The notes under the pieces are model-generated. The model saw only the letters and a list, made by a program, of their open reading frames with translations, did no database searches and was not told where the DNA came from. A DNA stretch of 37,342 nucleotides from a virus, in the IMG/VR virus record IMGVR_UViG_3300037587_000599, positions 1 through 37,342 of that record; one strand, given 5' to 3'. Within the stretch, counting starts at the first letter, position 1. Every line of letters starts with the position of its first letter. Made by a program: the position numbers and the translations under genes. Of this stretch, positions 17,094 to 24,249 are shown one piece after another.

Positions 17094-17463
17094 CCTCGTA
17101 CTTGAATATCACGTTGATATCAGGCATGGTGGTCTCAGCTTCCCCACCTTCGATTAGCTTGTTGAGTTCCTTTTGTATATTGAGGGCCAATGTGGTATCT
17201 TTTTGAACTAAAAGAGCATTATTGTACATTTTCTCTAATCTTTCTCTGTACTTAGCTCTTAACTCCCCTTTGACCTTTTTATCTATTTGGAGGAAACCTT
17301 CGGTTACCTTTTTGAGATATCTACCAACTTGACCTCGACCTATTCCGTATTTCTCTTGAGCCCACACATTCAAATCTTTGGATCTGTACCCCTGTAGTGT
17401 CAATTCTCGTAATTCAGTGACAATGTGGATCTGCTGTGCTGGTGATAATTTCTGTTCTGCCAT
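17077..17463 (-). CDS. terS: Terminase small subunit
   Basis: A 128-residue protein at the head of the late unit. Residues 8-55 look like a helix-turn-helix (HIVTELRELTLQGYRSKDLN, then EKYGIGRGQVGRYLKK), followed by a central helical oligomerisation region (RAKYRERLEKMYNNALLV, TLALNIQKELNKL) and an acidic tail ending EGDSSD. This is the standard TerS plan: DNA recognition, ring formation, TerL contact. Its being first in the late transcript and close to TerL supports the call. The packaging site is probably nearby but was not identified. Confidence 0.75.
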   Translation of the reverse strand: MAEQKLSPAQQIHIVTELRELTLQGYRSKDLNVWAQEKYGIGRGQVGRYLKKVTEGFLQIDKKVKGELRAKYRERLEKMYNNALLVQKDTTLALNIQKELNKLIEGGEAETTMPDINVIFKYEGDSSD

Positions 17464-17568
17464 TTCGAGTAAACCTTACTGTATGGGGTTGAGGGTGCCT
17501 ACAAGACACTGTTCTCTATTTATGATACATTATCTCATATTGGGATAAAAATCAAACAAGGAGCGAAT
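17464..17568. promoter_or_regulatory. Divergent control region between late and lysis/early blocks
   Basis: This 105-base gap separates the leftward and rightward transcription units, so promoters in both directions are expected. It is AT-rich and holds two small dyads, TTATC (17530-17534) with GATAA (17544-17548), and GATA/TATC around 17524-17534. A leftward -10 (GATAAT at about 17534-17529) has only poorly spaced -35 partners (TTGTTT or TTGATT). No convincing rightward sigma70 promoter was seen, so a phage-specific activator may be used. The ribosome site AAGGAG of the amidase lies at its right edge. Confidence 0.45.
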
Positions 17569-17991
17569 ATGAGAGTAATTAACATGGTTGTAGTCCACTG
17601 TACAGCTTCCCCTGATTCTGCTGACCATATTGGGGTTGACGAAGTGAGAATGTGGCATAAACAGCGGGGTTGGTCAGATGTGGGGTATCACTGGATTGTG
17701 ACCAAACAGGGTGAAGTACAACAGGGGAGAGTAGAGGATATTGCCGGCGCTCACGCATATGGCTATAATTCAAAGTCAATCGGCATTTGTTGGGTTGGTC
17801 TCAATTCATGTCTGCATCAACAGTTGGATTCTCTTACAGCCAAAATTGCCGAAATTGTCATAAAGTACGATATTCCTATTGACAATGTGGTTGGTCATTG
17901 TGAGCTACCGGGAGTACGCAAGACCTGCCCTAACTTATCTATGACATATATTCGGAATGTGGTTCAACAACTCACGGGGATGAAAAACTAA
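17569..17991 (+). CDS. Endolysin: N-acetylmuramoyl-L-alanine amidase of T7 lysozyme type
   Basis: This 140-residue enzyme cleaves the bond between MurNAc and L-Ala in peptidoglycan. The Amidase_2/PGRP fold shows zinc ligands H10 (VVVHCTAS), H110 (VVGHCELPG) and C120 (RKTCPN), with Y40 (VGYHWIV) and K118 as the catalytic pair equivalents of T7 lysozyme Y46 and K128. It has no signal peptide, so release through a holin is needed; a holin candidate is at 36355-36756. The start ATG follows AAGGAG. Its TAA overlaps the next ATG. The spacing from H110 to C120 is slightly longer than in T7 lysozyme. Confidence 0.92.
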   Translation: MRVINMVVVHCTASPDSADHIGVDEVRMWHKQRGWSDVGYHWIVTKQGEVQQGRVEDIAGAHAYGYNSKSIGICWVGLNSCLHQQLDSLTAKIAEIVIKYDIPIDNVVGHCELPGVRKTCPNLSMTYIRNVVQQLTGMKN

Positions 17992-18344
17992 TGACAAGTA
18001 AAATCAAAAGTAGCATTTTGAATAATCTTAGAAAATTGGATATGTGGGGGGACATTCGAAAAGCCACACTTAAAGCAGGTCTCAATAGAGTGTGTGTTGG
18101 TAATTTCAAAAACGGTAAACCTAAATATTTGAACATGTATGAGTGTGTTCATTGTCGGGGTAGTTTTGTTGCCAAGGATATAGATGTAGACCACATATTC
18201 CCCAACATATCAATGAAGGGGTTGGTTGATTTAGATTGGACAACATACATAGATAATTTAATTTGTACCCCCGTCGAGGGTAGGCAACTGTTATGCAAAC
18301 CGTGTCATGTAAATAAAACTAATGCAGAGAGGGCTAAAAAATGA
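17991..18344 (+). CDS. HNH endonuclease with two CxxC zinc pairs
   Basis: The 117-residue protein has C52-x2-C55, the HNH core IDVDHI (D67, H68), N89 in YIDNLIC, and C102-x2-C105-H106 with N108 and K109. These give the beta-beta-alpha metal site and a structural zinc. Small HNH proteins of this type are common beside packaging genes, where some HNH nucleases help terminase. Here the gene sits just across the divergent region from TerS, translationally coupled to the amidase. It could also be a free-standing homing enzyme; the tight overlaps on both sides argue for an integrated phage gene. Confidence 0.85.
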   Translation: MTSKIKSSILNNLRKLDMWGDIRKATLKAGLNRVCVGNFKNGKPKYLNMYECVHCRGSFVAKDIDVDHIFPNISMKGLVDLDWTTYIDNLICTPVEGRQLLCKPCHVNKTNAERAKK

Positions 18345-18760
18345 AAAGTCAAATAAAAAGGATAATGATGGTTGTTGTGATATTTTTGGTGGGAATTGGT
18401 ATTGGATATATGAATGCACCCGAGAAAATTGTAACCGAAACTAAGATTGTGACTCAAGTTGAGACAGTAGAGAAAATAAAGATGAGAACTGTAATTAAGG
18501 AACTTCCTAGTGGGGAAAAAACAACTACCATAGTGTATCAATCTGATACATCTGAGAATAAAAAAGTAGATGCCCGTACAAAAAAGGTAAGTATTAAAAA
18601 GAAACTTGATTGGTCTGTCTCAGTGGGGAAGTTGAATTCTAAGTATATCCTCTCACTTGATAGAAGAATCCTAGGTACGGTTTCGGTGGGATATTCCGTA
18701 GTAACTGACAGAAACCTCAAGGGCGTCCAGTCTGGAATGTATCTACGATACCGATTCTAG
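18341..18760 (+). CDS. Membrane-anchored periplasmic protein, spanin-like candidate
   Basis: In the 139-residue product, residues 7-24 form one membrane helix (MMVVVIFLVGIGIGYM) after a basic start, giving an N-in orientation. The outer part begins with a Val/Thr/Lys/Glu-rich stretch (TETKIVTQVETVEKI) then RTVIKELPSGEKTTTIVYQ, and ends with strands (GVQSGMYLRYRF) that resemble an outer membrane-type beta hairpin. Position directly after endolysin and HNH suggests a lysis role similar to an Rz-type spanin. No lipobox or nested second spanin frame was found, so the call stays tentative. Confidence 0.6.
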   Translation: MKSQIKRIMMVVVIFLVGIGIGYMNAPEKIVTETKIVTQVETVEKIKMRTVIKELPSGEKTTTIVYQSDTSENKKVDARTKKVSIKKKLDWSVSVGKLNSKYILSLDRRILGTVSVGYSVVTDRNLKGVQSGMYLRYRF

Positions 18761-19198
18761 GTATTAAAAGTTTGAACTGAGTATCGGCGCTTGATGCGCC
18801 TCTCAGTAATTAGGACCAAAATTTAAACGTAAGTATATGTTATCTCTTATAAACTTGAAAGTTTAAAAAAGTTACTCACTGTAAAAATTACAGCTTCTCA
18901 CGTCCTGCAACCTGTTCTAAGCAGGAGTACCTGGCCAAAGGTTTTGTTTGCAGCAGTCTTGAATCCTACCTGTTGGAACCCCGATTATGTTTGGGTTCTG
19001 TAGAAACGCTGTTTAAGGCAACAGCCGCCGGCAGTCTTTTCGTTATCAGGTTCATTTTTACGTGCCCTGTAGGCGACTAACCCCTCTCACACACAGGAAT
19101 AATATTACCACAATGTTTGACGTGTGTACAACAAACAGGTACATTTAATGTAGCCAGAGATTGTTAACCCCCTATCCCCTTACAATTCTTTGGCAACC
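18761..19198 (+). ncRNA. Long noncoding stretch with serial hairpins; candidate structured RNA
   Basis: No supported gene lies in these 438 bases, although the rest of the genome is packed. On the plus strand I see hairpins in series: GGCGC/GCGCC inside ACTGAG/CTCAGT (about 18778-18808); TAAACTT-GA-AAGTTTA (18850-18865); CTGTAA/TTACAG (18879-18893); TCCTGC/GCAGGA (18903-18926); ACCT/AGGT (18929-18942); GAACCC/GGGTTC (18976-18998); GCTGTT/AACAGC (19008-19025); and ACACAC/GTGTGT around 19088-19128. Base composition between 18890 and 19090 is richer in G and C than its surroundings. A strong terminator follows, as expected for an RNA 3' end. I recognise no known RNA class; a structured 3' UTR or a phage small RNA are both possible. 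Confidence 0.5.
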
Positions 19199-19230
19199 AC
19201 CCCCTTCGATAGTGTTGGGGGTTTTTTTTT
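19199..19230 (+). terminator. Rho-independent terminator
   Basis: ACCCCC (19199-19204) pairs with GGGGGT (19217-19222) around a 12-base loop, followed at once by a run of nine T (19222-19230). This is a strong terminator for rightward transcription, ending the amidase-HNH-membrane protein unit together with the noncoding stretch. It insulates the lysis genes from the early genes downstream. Confidence 0.85.
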
Positions 19231-19238
19231 GTCTCAAA

Positions 19239-19267
19239 TTGATAACATCTAAAATTCTGCTAAAGTT
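19239..19267 (+). promoter_or_regulatory. Possible rightward promoter for the early genes
   Basis: TTGATA at 19239-19244 (five of six consensus bases) and TAAAGT at 19261-19266 (four of six) are 16 bases apart. They lie just past the terminator and upstream of the first early gene, where a promoter is required. The match is moderate in AT-rich DNA. Confidence 0.4.
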
Positions 19268-19307
19268 TTGAATTATGTTACCGAAAAGTAATATACCAGG
19301 GGGGTTT

Positions 19308-19529
19308 ATGATGTTTACTATATATCTACTTTTTAGTAACAAACAAATTATCAAAAAGTCGAATATCAAATTTCAACAAATCCGTGACATTCTAGACATT
19401 TTGAAAGCCGGGGATGTTTCCTTCAAGTATTGTGTTCGAAAAGAAACAAATAAAAAAATCTGTGTACGTGTTAAAAAGGTTAGTCACGAACAACTTAAGA
19501 ACAAAAATTTAATTTTCAAATTAGTTTAA
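19308..19529 (+). CDS. Small basic early protein of unknown function
   Basis: I start at the ATG at 19308 (73 residues), which follows AGGGGGG; a longer frame from 19275 lacks a ribosome site. The product is rich in Lys and Ile (KQIIKKSNIKFQQIRDILDI, then KKICVRVKKVSHEQLK) with no membrane segment. It is the first gene after the terminator, a typical place for small host-takeover proteins. Function not recognised. Confidence 0.65.
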   Translation: MMFTIYLLFSNKQIIKKSNIKFQQIRDILDILKAGDVSFKYCVRKETNKKICVRVKKVSHEQLKNKNLIFKLV

Positions 19530-19547
19530 CTGCATAAAGGGGTTTGT

Positions 19548-20108
19548 ATGTTGATTGATAGATGGTTTATTTTGTCGTTACATCCTTGTAAGTGTCGGTT
19601 AGTTAATTACATTAATCACTACAAGGATTGGTCTGGTACATGGTCTGAGTTCTTAGAGTTAGAACACATCACCACCGCTGATAAATTGTGGGTGTTTTCT
19701 CAAAGAATTAGCGGTATCCAACCTGAACAAAGGTTGTTTGCATTAATATGTGCAGATATTGCTGTTGGTAAAAGTGATAAGATCGAACTTAAAGAATTTC
19801 TTAATTTACAAGCTTCAATTGTTGAGGGTGGTTTATATAGTTTGATTAATTACCGTAAAAGTGAATCATTACAGTATCGAGATGACCGTTCAATATATTA
19901 CGGTATACGCAATAACACCTATCACATTGCACATGATAGATATAGCTGTAGTATGTATGTTGATGTGTATGCATATCTAATAACATCACATTTAACAAAA
20001 CGAATCGCAAGTGAGGTTGTTGCGTGTATAGTTTTTGTTGCAAGATGTAACATAAGTAGACAAAACGAACAACTCGAAATTGTTAAATCTGTAATGGTGG
20101 GGGTGTAG
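19548..20108 (+). CDS. Early protein of unknown function, helical
   Basis: A 186-residue protein with a good AAAGGGG ribosome site. It begins with a Cys/Trp-rich region (HPCKCRLVNYINHYKDW) and continues in helices (TTADKLWVFSQRISGIQPE, QRLFALICADIAVG). The layout of 'D-LW' followed by a helix with repeated Ala faintly resembles phage proteins labelled putative immunity proteins, but I do not claim homology. Tyr residues are abundant near 107-150. Confidence 0.65.
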   Translation: MLIDRWFILSLHPCKCRLVNYINHYKDWSGTWSEFLELEHITTADKLWVFSQRISGIQPEQRLFALICADIAVGKSDKIELKEFLNLQASIVEGGLYSLINYRKSESLQYRDDRSIYYGIRNNTYHIAHDRYSCSMYVDVYAYLITSHLTKRIASEVVACIVFVARCNISRQNEQLEIVKSVMVGV

Positions 20109-20109
20109 G

Positions 20110-20526
20110 ATGTTTAAAGTTGGGGATAAGGTAAAATGTATAGGTGCTAGATCTAATTACTTTAAGGGGATACTAGAAATTGTAGAGATAATAAATCCAC
20201 GCATATATCAATGCACCTCTGGCGGTGATGTTATATATCTTGACCCTGATGAAATGGAATTGGTTGTACCTGAACTTAAGGTTGAATTCAGACCTTACGT
20301 CCCCGACAGAGGTACATTCGGTTCAGGTGGTGGTGGTGGTAATATAAAATTACCCGACAACATGAGTGTTGATCTGGAACATCTAAATGATGCTTTGAAG
20401 TATTGTATAGGATCACCCACAGAAAAGGAATTTCAAGAAACTACACTTACCTGTAGTTGTGGTGAGGATGCCACAGGCAACCAAGGGCAGCATAGTAATT
20501 GGTGTAAGAAGAGTACACTACAATGA
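20110..20526 (+). CDS. Early protein with SH3-like N-terminus and Cys-rich C-terminus
   Basis: The 138-residue product opens MFKVGDKVKCIGARSNYFKG, a small beta-barrel (SH3/KOW-like) pattern that also appears in the nucleotide enzymes at 29052 and 29747. A Gly linker (GSGGGGG, near residues 73-79) follows. The C-terminus has CSCGEDATGNQGQHSNWC, with three Cys and a His that could bind zinc. Function unknown. Its stop overlaps the next start (ATGA), so it is part of a chain of small coupled genes. Confidence 0.65.
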   Translation: MFKVGDKVKCIGARSNYFKGILEIVEIINPRIYQCTSGGDVIYLDPDEMELVVPELKVEFRPYVPDRGTFGSGGGGGNIKLPDNMSVDLEHLNDALKYCIGSPTEKEFQETTLTCSCGEDATGNQGQHSNWCKKSTLQ

Positions 20527-20663
20527 ATGTGTATTACAATGCCAAACGGAATTGGTTAGGTGTAGCCAATAAAAGGTCATTGATATATTTTACTAGTACT
20601 ATGTTTAGATCAATAGAAACTGAATACATGAGTGACGATTGGGAACTTATAACAACATTTTAA
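20523..20663 (+). CDS. Small protein of unknown function (46 residues)
   Basis: The ATG at 20523 overlaps the preceding stop as ATGA and the frame ends at TAA 20663, twelve bases before the next gene. The product is MNVYYNAKRNWLGVANKRS and on to SDDWELITTF. It carries several aromatic residues and resembles a short beta domain. Context and overlap support translation; no family is recognised. Confidence 0.55.
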   Translation: MNVYYNAKRNWLGVANKRSLIYFTSTMFRSIETEYMSDDWELITTF

Positions 20664-20674
20664 AGGGGTAATTA

Positions 20675-20941
20675 ATGGGTACATTTACTGTTGGTGATTT
20701 AATTGAATTTTTAAAAGAATTTTCAGATAAAACCAGAATTGAAATTATTGGAAGGGATTGTTCATATTTTATAACTGGTGTTAGTTCATCATTTATCAAT
20801 ACTCCTGAAAATAAACTTGTAACGTTACATTCAGATATTGAACATAGAATGTTGCTTGGTATGGGTGAGTATAAATCGCTTCTTAAGTGTAAATGTGAAT
20901 TAGCAGAAATTAAACAACTTTTACTAAGGGGTAAGTCATGA
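20675..20941 (+). CDS. Small early protein with TVGDLIEFLKEF-type start
   Basis: The 88-residue product begins GTFTVGDLIEFLKEFSDKT and then IEII, a pattern common in short phage and bacterial proteins of unknown role, where a helix is followed by a strand carrying a D-x-V/I site. The C-terminal half is helical (LKCKCELAEIKQLLLRGKS). AAAGGGG precedes the ATG. It overlaps the next gene as ATGA. Confidence 0.65.
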   Translation: MGTFTVGDLIEFLKEFSDKTRIEIIGRDCSYFITGVSSSFINTPENKLVTLHSDIEHRMLLGMGEYKSLLKCKCELAEIKQLLLRGKS

Positions 20942-21111
20942 GTAATTTAAAGACTAAAGTTTTAGATTTTTTTAATAGTATGAGCATTACTAACGAATGT
21001 TTACTAGCTGATGCGTTTGGTGTCGTGTTTTGTTTGGGGTTGGATACTGAATGCTTCATATTTATTATCAAATTGGGAAAGATCCAATTAGGGGTTTACA
21101 TACAGTACTAA
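20938..21111 (+). CDS. Small protein of unknown function (57 residues)
   Basis: The frame from ATG 20938 (overlapping the previous stop as ATGA) to TAA 21111 encodes MSNLKTKVLDFFNSMSITNE and a more hydrophobic second half (AFGVVFCLGL, CFIFIIKLG). One weak membrane or buried helix is possible. It ends just before a promoter, closing this gene chain. No family is recognised. Confidence 0.5.
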   Translation: MSNLKTKVLDFFNSMSITNECLLADAFGVVFCLGLDTECFIFIIKLGKIQLGVYIQY

Positions 21112-21144
21112 AATGATACATGTTTTAATAAATCAACTTTTCTA

Positions 21145-21173
21145 TTGACAAATATTTACGATACGGTTACATT
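21145..21173 (+). promoter_or_regulatory. Sigma70-type promoter
   Basis: A perfect TTGACA (21145-21150) is followed after exactly 17 bases by TACATT (21168-21173), four of six -10 bases. It lies in a 92-base gap upstream of the gene at 21204 and drives rightward transcription into the second early gene group. This is the best bacterial promoter in the window and indicates early use of the host RNA polymerase. Confidence 0.7.
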
Positions 21174-21203
21174 AATATACAGGGGTAACGAAGGGGCAAC
21201 AAA

Positions 21204-21491
21204 GTGACTAATACACATGTTAAATATAAAGATTCTGCAACATTCCGATCTATAGCGATTGAGGATAAAACATTCGATTTATGTCACGTTAATTCTAGTG
21301 TCTTAGTTGGGGACACTATTACATATAAAGAATGTGCAGATATTCTAGAAATTCCAAAACGTTCGATTGAAGCTGAGGTCATATTTATTGACTCCTCAAC
21401 GTTGATTCAAGTTGACGGTAACTTCTTTGTTGTTATGTCTATTCAAATTAAACCCCACACAATTAAAGGTGAGGAGGTTCAAATTGGATAA
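21204..21491 (+). CDS. Early protein of unknown function
   Basis: The start is a GTG at 21204 with GAAGGGG upstream; no ATG is in frame nearby. The 95-residue product is mostly beta by pattern (SIAIEDKTFDLCHVNSSVLV, EAEVIFIDSSTLIQV) with a short helix KECADILEIPKRSI. It is the first gene after the strong promoter. Function not recognised. Confidence 0.6.
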   Translation: MTNTHVKYKDSATFRSIAIEDKTFDLCHVNSSVLVGDTITYKECADILEIPKRSIEAEVIFIDSSTLIQVDGNFFVVMSIQIKPHTIKGEEVQIG

Positions 21492-21696
21492 GTATAAAAT
21501 GCAATCAAGACTGACAGAGTTGGAAGTTGAAATAGGTAGGGTTAATGTATCAATTCATCGTCTTAGAATGGTTCATGGTGACACTGTTGCCGACACTAGT
21601 CATTTCATTGATGACCGTTTGAAACTTCAAAAAGAAAAGGATCAACTAGAGGATGATTACCGGGCAATGAATAGAAAATTACCAAGGGGTATTTAA
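21484..21696 (+). CDS. Small coiled-coil protein
   Basis: I use the TTG at 21484, which has a perfect GAGGAGG site six bases upstream and overlaps the previous stop; an ATG at 21499 is the alternative. The 70-residue product is helical with heptad-like spacing (MQSRLTELEVEIGRVNVSI, RLKLQKEKDQLEDDYRAMN). It probably pairs with itself or another protein. Function unknown. Confidence 0.6.
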   Translation: MDKYKMQSRLTELEVEIGRVNVSIHRLRMVHGDTVADTSHFIDDRLKLQKEKDQLEDDYRAMNRKLPRGI

Positions 21697-21947
21697 TGGC
21701 ATTTTTAGAGGGTATAGATTTTAAAGTCATTTACCGCTGTGAAGTTAGGTTAACCGCTGCCGGTACGATTAAGATTACAGTTTTTGATAAACATAAACAA
21801 GTTGGCGGTATTGTCCATTGTATCAATTTAGGTGCGCTTGACCATGCCCTATATAGACTTAGAAAAATGTATAGTTTAACAGATGAAAATGTAAATATTA
21901 ACATAGAAAGGAAGTCATTATGTCCGATAGTCAATCCAGTTGGGTAA
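21696..21947 (+). CDS. Small early protein of unknown function
   Basis: The 83-residue product overlaps the previous stop as TAATG. It is a mixed fold with strands (FKVIYRCEVRLTAAGTIKI) and a helix (LGALDHALYRLRKMYSL). The last nine codons overlap the next gene in another frame. No motif is recognised. Confidence 0.6.
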   Translation: MAFLEGIDFKVIYRCEVRLTAAGTIKITVFDKHKQVGGIVHCINLGALDHALYRLRKMYSLTDENVNINIERKSLCPIVNPVG

Positions 21948-22240
21948 ATAACATAGCCAAAATATGGCGTAAAAAAGACAACAGTGGGAATTTTATGTCA
22001 CTCCCCTTAGCTGAACCTGTCACGTTGAAACTGCAACGTAAAACTAAAGACGGGTTTGTTGTTGAGGAGGTTACTTTAATTCCTCAGACAAATGATAAAG
22101 GTTATTCGTCTGTAATGTTTACGATGAAAAAACCTGAACCGTATCAAGGCCGTGAGGGTGTAGTTAATCCTCCTGAAAATTTGAAATTTGAGTTGTCTTT
22201 ACCTCCACAATCTAGTGGTGATGGTGAGAGTGATTTTTAG
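21920..22240 (+). CDS. Small protein with SSB-like acidic C-terminal tip
   Basis: The 106-residue product has a basic, beta-rich body (IAKIWRKKDNSGNF, VTLKLQRKTKDGFVVEEV, then MFTMKKPEPYQGR) and a disordered tail ending SGDGESDF. An acidic tail ending in Phe is the hallmark of single-stranded DNA-binding proteins, which use it to recruit partners. The body is shorter than a typical OB-fold SSB and I cannot confirm the fold. It is placed just before the replication module. GGAAG lies upstream of the ATG. Confidence 0.55.
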   Translation: MSDSQSSWVNNIAKIWRKKDNSGNFMSLPLAEPVTLKLQRKTKDGFVVEEVTLIPQTNDKGYSSVMFTMKKPEPYQGREGVVNPPENLKFELSLPPQSSGDGESDF

Positions 22241-22410
22241 AATTACAGAGTAGTGTCTGTTAGTACCCGGTGCCCACATGCCGGTAATGTGAAAGTTGCA
22301 AATATCCTGTTGATATATGTGTTAGGCGCGGCGATTAGAGGTAATAGGTCTATCGAGTAAAGATCTAAAAAGACTGTGGGATTTTTTTTTAATCTTTTAA
22401 AGGGGATACG
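22241..22410 (+). ncRNA. Noncoding stretch, possible structured RNA or leader of the A1-like gene
   Basis: No frame is supported here. CCCACA at about 22273-22278 can pair with TGTGGG at about 22375-22380, closing a roughly 105-base region, and nine T follow within three bases. Inside are ATATC/GATAT (about 22300-22315), a bulged TACC-GG/CC-GGTA element (22263-22285) that overlaps the left closing arm, and AGGTCT/AGATCT-like pairing (about 22346-22372). A closing stem plus T-run looks like a terminated small RNA or an attenuator ahead of the phosphoesterase gene, whose AAAGGGG site follows. The structure is by eye only. Confidence 0.4.
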
Positions 22411-24063
22411 ATGAAATACTCAACTAAGCACATCCGATATATTGTTCAACAAAAAGTCAACGGTGTTGGTTGGGAACAAATCACACGTAATTTCAATCGT
22501 AAATTTAAAACCTCTCAAGTTTTGTCTGCAATCAAAACTAAATATCAGAAAACTGATATATCCACAATTAAACTTGAACCGCATAAGCACGAAGATTTTA
22601 CTAACGCTGCGCTTGGCGATTTGATCAAGAACAAGAAATTAAAAAAGGGTAGGTTTTTTATTACAGCAGCGTCACCAACTACACACCTAGATATGAACCG
22701 GCGTGACATTGCCAAGCTAGAACGTGGTGAATATATCGAAGGTTCGAACCTTGATGTACCTGCATTCAAATCTATCCAAAATTATTGTAAACGGAATAAT
22801 GCCGAGTTGATTATCCTTCCCATGAGGGCGCATGTTCGGGCACTACATTCTCAACCTCAACATTTCGATCCTTTACTTAAAAAGTACCTTAAGAATTTCG
22901 CCACCGAGTTCACCTTTAACGAACATCTAAAGGCGCTAGATATGCAGTTGAATCCTCAACAGGCAAACCCGTTAACAGGTATGCAATCTGTACATGGTAA
23001 AAAATCTAGCTATTGGAAAAAATACAAAACGTCCATCCTGTTTGCACACTCTAAGCAAGATATGGAAGTGTTGGCAACAGGTAATGATACACACCCTAGG
23101 TTGATTCACTCAACCGGTTGCATTACTAAACCGGCATACCTGAACAATAGAATAGGTAGGTTGGCCAAGGACACCCATATCATCGGGGGGTTGATTGTAG
23201 ATATTGACGGACCCATTTTTCACTTAACCCAAATTCGTATATGTTCCCCTGATGGTTCATTTTGTAATCTAGACACTCGGTATTTTCCCGATGGTAAGGT
23301 ACAAAAAGAACGTGCCGAGTTGTTAAGAACTGGCGATTTACACATAGGTCAAGAGTCTACTTATTCTCTTGCGGCAACCGCCGAAATGATTAAGGTGTTC
23401 AAGCCTAAAAGAATTACGTTTGATGATATGTTTGACGGGACTTCAATTTCACATCACATCGAAGGTCGGCATTTTACTAAAGCACAAATTAGAACCGGCA
23501 GTAAGGGTAAACACTTCCAAACATTAGAGGGTGAACTTAAATACTGCAAGTCTGTTTTTGATAAAATTGTGAGTGACATTCCTAAAGATTGTGAAATGAT
23601 TATTGTTGCGTCCAATCATCACAACCACCTAACCCAATATTTAAACGAAGGTCGATACCTAAAAGATCCTGTCAATTATGAGTTTGCACATCGATGTATT
23701 GTTCAGATGTTTGATGGTGTCATGCCGTTTCAGTCATATCTAGATCCTAATTTAAAGTGTACTTGGTTGACTGACAATGATGATTATTTTGTTCAAGGTG
23801 TCAATGTTGCAGTACATGGTCATGTTGGTTTGAATGGTTCAAGGGGTTCTAAACAACAGTTTCATAAAATCTATCAGAACGCCATGACAGCACATTCTCA
23901 TTCCCCTGGAATATTCAAGGACATTTTTACTGTAGGTCACTTGAGTATGAAGCGGCACGGGTATAATAACGGACCTACAACTTGGTTAGCTTGTAACGGT
24001 GTTATTTATAAATATGGACAGAAACAATTGAGGTTAATTGTTGATGGTTCTTGGAAGGTGTGA
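22411..24063 (+). CDS. T5 A1-like protein, calcineurin-like phosphoesterase
   Basis: A 550-residue protein, about the length of phage T5 A1 (about 556), which triggers host DNA breakdown and the second step of DNA transfer. The C-terminal half has the metallophosphoesterase motifs in order: GDLHIG (D309, H311), DDMFDG (D338-D342), SNHHNHL (N402, H403), VHGHVG (H469, H471) and AHSHSPG (H495, H497). The segment FDGTSISHHIEGRHF is the kind seen in A1 proteins. Residues 1-45 look like a DNA-binding helix-turn-helix (GWEQITRNFN). The call is homology by recognised motifs; a nuclease role here is inferred. It opens the replication module with an AAAGGGG ribosome site. Confidence 0.75.
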   Translation: MKYSTKHIRYIVQQKVNGVGWEQITRNFNRKFKTSQVLSAIKTKYQKTDISTIKLEPHKHEDFTNAALGDLIKNKKLKKGRFFITAASPTTHLDMNRRDIAKLERGEYIEGSNLDVPAFKSIQNYCKRNNAELIILPMRAHVRALHSQPQHFDPLLKKYLKNFATEFTFNEHLKALDMQLNPQQANPLTGMQSVHGKKSSYWKKYKTSILFAHSKQDMEVLATGNDTHPRLIHSTGCITKPAYLNNRIGRLAKDTHIIGGLIVDIDGPIFHLTQIRICSPDGSFCNLDTRYFPDGKVQKERAELLRTGDLHIGQESTYSLAATAEMIKVFKPKRITFDDMFDGTSISHHIEGRHFTKAQIRTGSKGKHFQTLEGELKYCKSVFDKIVSDIPKDCEMIIVASNHHNHLTQYLNEGRYLKDPVNYEFAHRCIVQMFDGVMPFQSYLDPNLKCTWLTDNDDYFVQGVNVAVHGHVGLNGSRGSKQQFHKIYQNAMTAHSHSPGIFKDIFTVGHLSMKRHGYNNGPTTWLACNGVIYKYGQKQLRLIVDGSWKV

Positions 24064-24066
24064 ATT

Positions 24067-24249
24067 ATGTTTATTGTTAAAGGTTTTAGTGGTCACACTA
24101 TTATAGAATTGGCGAAACGGATCAATTTCTATCTATGTGATTGTAGGGGGCATTCAGATTTACATGATATTCAATATTCCGTGTTATCAAAAGAGTCTGA
24201 ATATGAAAGATATACAGCAATTGTTACTGTAAAAAGGAAACCTGCATAA
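24067..24249 (+). CDS. Small protein of unknown function (60 residues)
   Basis: The frame starts three bases after the A1-like gene and overlaps the next ATG (TAATG). The product has FIVKGFSGHTIIELAKRINF and a CDCRGHSDLHD segment with two Cys and two His, which could bind a metal. AAGGTG precedes the ATG. No family is recognised. Confidence 0.6.
   Translation: MFIVKGFSGHTIIELAKRINFYLCDCRGHSDLHDIQYSVLSKESEYERYTAIVTVKRKPA

Noticed and set aside
18940-19080. tRNA or tmRNA in the structured noncoding stretch
   Set aside because: TTGAATCCTACC resembles the 3' half of a T-arm, and the minus strand has some tmRNA-like wording. No cloverleaf, no matching 5' arm, no CCA end and no tag frame of the A..ALAA type could be built.
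19087-19130. TAATATTAC (19100-19108) in the loop between ACACAC and GTGTGT, like a rolling-circle origin
   Set aside because: The stem is short, the loop is over 25 bases and no Rep endonuclease is present; PolB with a primase-helicase points to another replication mode. Chance is likely in AT-rich DNA.
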